This document shows positions 61,468 through 64,000 of a stretch of DNA of 64,000 nucleotides, piece after piece. Made by a program: the position numbers and the translations under genes. Source of the stretch: Ancylostoma caninum (Eukaryota > Nematoda > Chromadorea > Rhabditida > Ancylostomatidae); NCBI GenBank assembly GCA_037903475.1, contig JBAJFG010000454.1:1054001-1118000 (forward strand), in the 5' to 3' direction. The notes under the pieces were generated by a model. That model was not told where the DNA came from, searched no databases, and saw only the letters and a list, made by a program, of their open reading frames with translations. How positions within the stretch are numbered: the first letter of the stretch is position 1; every line of letters begins with the position of its first letter.

Positions 61468-64000
61468 TAGCTCGATAGTGCGAAAATCTGATGTTCGAAT
61501 GCTTGAAAGAAAGCATGACAAGCGATGTTTAACAGGAGTAGGTTAACAAAAACTCAATGCTGCGGAAGCAGCTATCCTGTTCAAAATAAAATTAACTTTT
61601 GTTTATTTGTCTCGAGTTCAAAAGCTTGGAATTTTACGATCTCAATGTGCCCATTCCTCCCATTGTCTGGTAATGGGGAAGCGAAGAAAAATAAATGCAG
61701 GATTCGAATGATCCACAAATTGCCATGGAAACTGTCTGTCCGTTTCTGTAGAAGTCGCAGGAATCCGGGCAAATGCAATCTCACAAGACATGAATGGTAT
61801 TTAGAAGTCGAAGCAAAGACACGTTGTCGAATGAGATTAGGGGGCAGCGCCAGAAAATGCATAAACCACGGGCGAAATCCCTGACAATCATGGATTTGCG
61901 TCAATTCGAAAGAAGTGACATCCGATAACAAAGTAAGCATCTCAGTTTCTATTCTTAGTGGAAGGTTAATGACGCAGTTCATTTCCGCTGTGCAGATCTG
62001 CATTGAAAAAGGCTGGCAAATGTTTGCAGGCGATGTTGTGGTGGATCATGGAACCCTTTTTTCTATTCTATTCATAGCTTCTGACATGCTTACGTAAATG
62101 AAAGAACAGAAGCTAACAAAGAAATTGACCATGGTACAGGAATAAACTGGCATCTCTCACCTATGTACCATAGCACTACAAAAATGGCATTACGATACTA
62201 AACAGACATCGAATTACAAATGAATCACAGATGTATTGGGTAGCAAGTCAAATATATAGCTCCTCAGAAAAATTTCAGCGGGATTTTTTGACCCCTTATA
62301 GGCCATGTAATGAGGGCTACCCACCAATTCGGGTTATCCTGAAGGATGGTATAAGAATAGAAGAAAAGAATTCTTCTCTTCCACCCTAGGAACTCTTCCA
62401 GAGCATTCCCCAGAGACCACACCCTGAAGTAAGCATTCCTTTCCCCTTGAATTGGGCAGTCATCATATTAACGGATGAATGGGCGTGAATGGCGCCTATT
62501 TACGTGTAAGGTTCGTGCATAAATCGAAAATTGAACAAACATTCATACGCCATACAGTATCACACGAATTCAAATTTTGATCAGAGAAAAGCGCATCATG
62601 TATTTTTTGTAAGCTAATAGACAGTAACGAATAATGCTTCCCTTCGTTGTTAATTTCACAGCTTTAAAGTGAAGTTCTCGAAAATTTGCTTTCTTCTTCA
62701 ATGTTGACAGAAAACTAAATGTGTTTCGCTTCTCCCCTACGTGCTTGACAAAGGAAATAAACTGCCTCTCTCAAAAGCGGGTTAGAGCCTATAGCATAGT
62801 GAGCGAAAAGATGATGATGCTAGAAGCTGTTGCTCCTTTATCCTCGTTGTGCTCTTCTTTTCAGTCCGTTCCTCATGTGCTCGAGGACAACGAAGATGTC
62901 GTGGCTTTGAGTGACGAACTCACAGCATCATTATTGTTTATGGAAAACTGTTCATATACAGATATAAAAGTCTTTGGCCAAGGTTGAACTGCTGTAGAAA
63001 TATTGCGTAAGAAGTATGTATTGGTTAAGAAGGGAGGGTGAATATCTGCCGAGTAAGAGGTCCACAATCGCATCATCCGATTTCGGATATCATGCGTACC
63101 TTATATGGCAAATTCTATGTGAAAGTATAATGGAATGCAATCAAGAGCAAAACAGTGAAAATTCTGAGGGCAGATTTGAAAAAAAGAGTCAAGCTGGTTA
63201 CGTGTAATACCAAGGCCTCTTGGGTTATCTTTTAATGTTAGAGGTGCGATGATTTAAGAATGTGGAAGTGACTGTGTGTTTCTGCTGACGTTTTGCATCA
63301 GACGTTTTCCCCCAAGGTCCTACCTAGTTCAAAATACTCGACAGCTGTAGCCTGAACTACATACAGTGGACGGCAATGGCGGTGGCCCATCTGCGGCCTC
63401 GAGAAGGACGCGGCGCAACCGCGTCGCGCGCGCCGGGACCGGTGTAATCTGCTGTCGGAATGCTATTTCTTGTCGCTTTTTTCCCGATTTGATCAAAAAT
63501 CCCTAAAATCGGTCAGAAAAGCTCTAGATATAGTGTAACAGCAGCGAAAACATCGTTTACGAAGTGGGCGGAACGCCAGTTTTCCTGCGGTTATTAGACC
63601 AGCTACGAAAATAAAACAAGAATTACGCAGTGTAAGTGCGGAAATTGCGACCAGCTTACCTTTGTTTTCTTTTTTGTGGTGCACCCTTGAGTATACATAT
63701 AAAGGGATAAAAAAATAAACGAATAACAGATCAAATATATAATAACAATCCTAGAAAAAAAGAAGTGAAGGAGAATAGGGAGAGTGACGAACTGTGCCAC
63801 AATTTGTCTATTGGTTCAAGTGTAGTGTTCGGAAAACTCACGATGAAAACTAAAGCGTATCAAACCCTGGACTGGTTCGCCAGGCATTGTGTTTGAAAAA
63901 AGAATACGTCAACAACAGTTAGAATGTCACTTCATAACACAATATGCAGGTGCAAATCATCATAAACTTTGGCAGACTCGAACTTTGGCACAATGTATTG
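61468..64000. other. Right-end stretch without a firm gene
   Basis: Overlapping 119- and 140-codon frames at 61525-62003 lie on opposite strands and have no domain signature. A single MITE end (TACAGTGGACGGCAATGGCG, 63362) matches the family at 31326. The remainder shows nothing. Confidence 0.35.
62865..62987 (+). CDS. Possible exon of an unknown gene
   Basis: After a CTTCTTTTCAG acceptor the frame reads SVPHVLEDNEDVVALSDELT then ASLLFMENCSYTDIKVFGQG and stops at TGA (62985-62987); a GTTGAA donor at 62983 is an alternative end. The acidic, coding-like composition stands out from its surroundings. An ATG-rich start (62812) just upstream could make it a single-exon peptide. No family is recognised. 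Confidence 0.3.
   Translation, partial: SVPHVLEDNEDVVALSDELTASLLFMENCSYTDIKVFGQG

Noticed and set aside
1..64000. tRNA, rRNA, spliced-leader RNA and CRISPR arrays
   Set aside because: I looked for tRNA B-box patterns, the nematode spliced-leader sequence and regularly spaced short repeats; none was convincing. A tRNAscan or Rfam search would be needed to exclude diverged copies.

Overview
The window reads as nuclear DNA of a nematode, most likely a clade V worm of the strongylid/hookworm type. The clues are short introns ending in TTTCAG-like acceptors, an srh-class chemoreceptor gene (a nematode-specific family), an AT-rich background, and a very high load of small DNA transposons and foldback elements. 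The clade call is inference; no rRNA or mitochondrial marker is present. Most of the window is non-coding and only a few genes can be supported from sequence.

Left end (1-2335): two unrelated tandem arrays lie side by side. The second is built from a roughly 82-bp monomer and shows a 494-bp higher-order period. From 2336 to 6058 little is recognisable beyond a weak two-exon candidate on the minus strand (4427-4844).

Filamin gene (6059-18892, minus strand): thirteen exons can be joined in phase. They encode a tandem CH-domain actin-binding region followed by the first filamin-type Ig repeats. The 5' first exon(s) and the 3' remainder are not found. Two of its introns are swollen. One (7038-9212) holds a dead Tc1/mariner-superfamily (DD37D, maT-like) element. 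The other (9506-17150, 7.6 kb, splitting CH2) holds a decayed mariner with a 471-bp palindromic MITE inside it, a complete six-exon srh chemoreceptor gene on the opposite strand (12252-14103), a scrap of RTE endonuclease, and an isolated plus-strand terminal exon.

Middle (19-52 kb): this is transposon territory. It contains a 3.1-kb element with about 300-bp inverted ends, several mariner-type elements with TTAGG...CCTAA ends, a TTAA-flanked MITE family, a four-copy palindromic foldback, a three-copy foldback MITE family with TACAGG ends, a hAT-like MITE and others. Candidate exons occur but no gene here can be named.

Right end (52-64 kb): an intact but isolated internal exon of ribosomal protein eL33 (RPL35A/rpl-33) lies between copies of a GC-rich repeat. 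There are also two MITEs with TACTCAG ends, a non-autonomous Helitron, a mariner-type element and a possible very small two-exon gene. How far these genes interact cannot be said; the strongest structural link is the srh gene nested inside the filamin gene.
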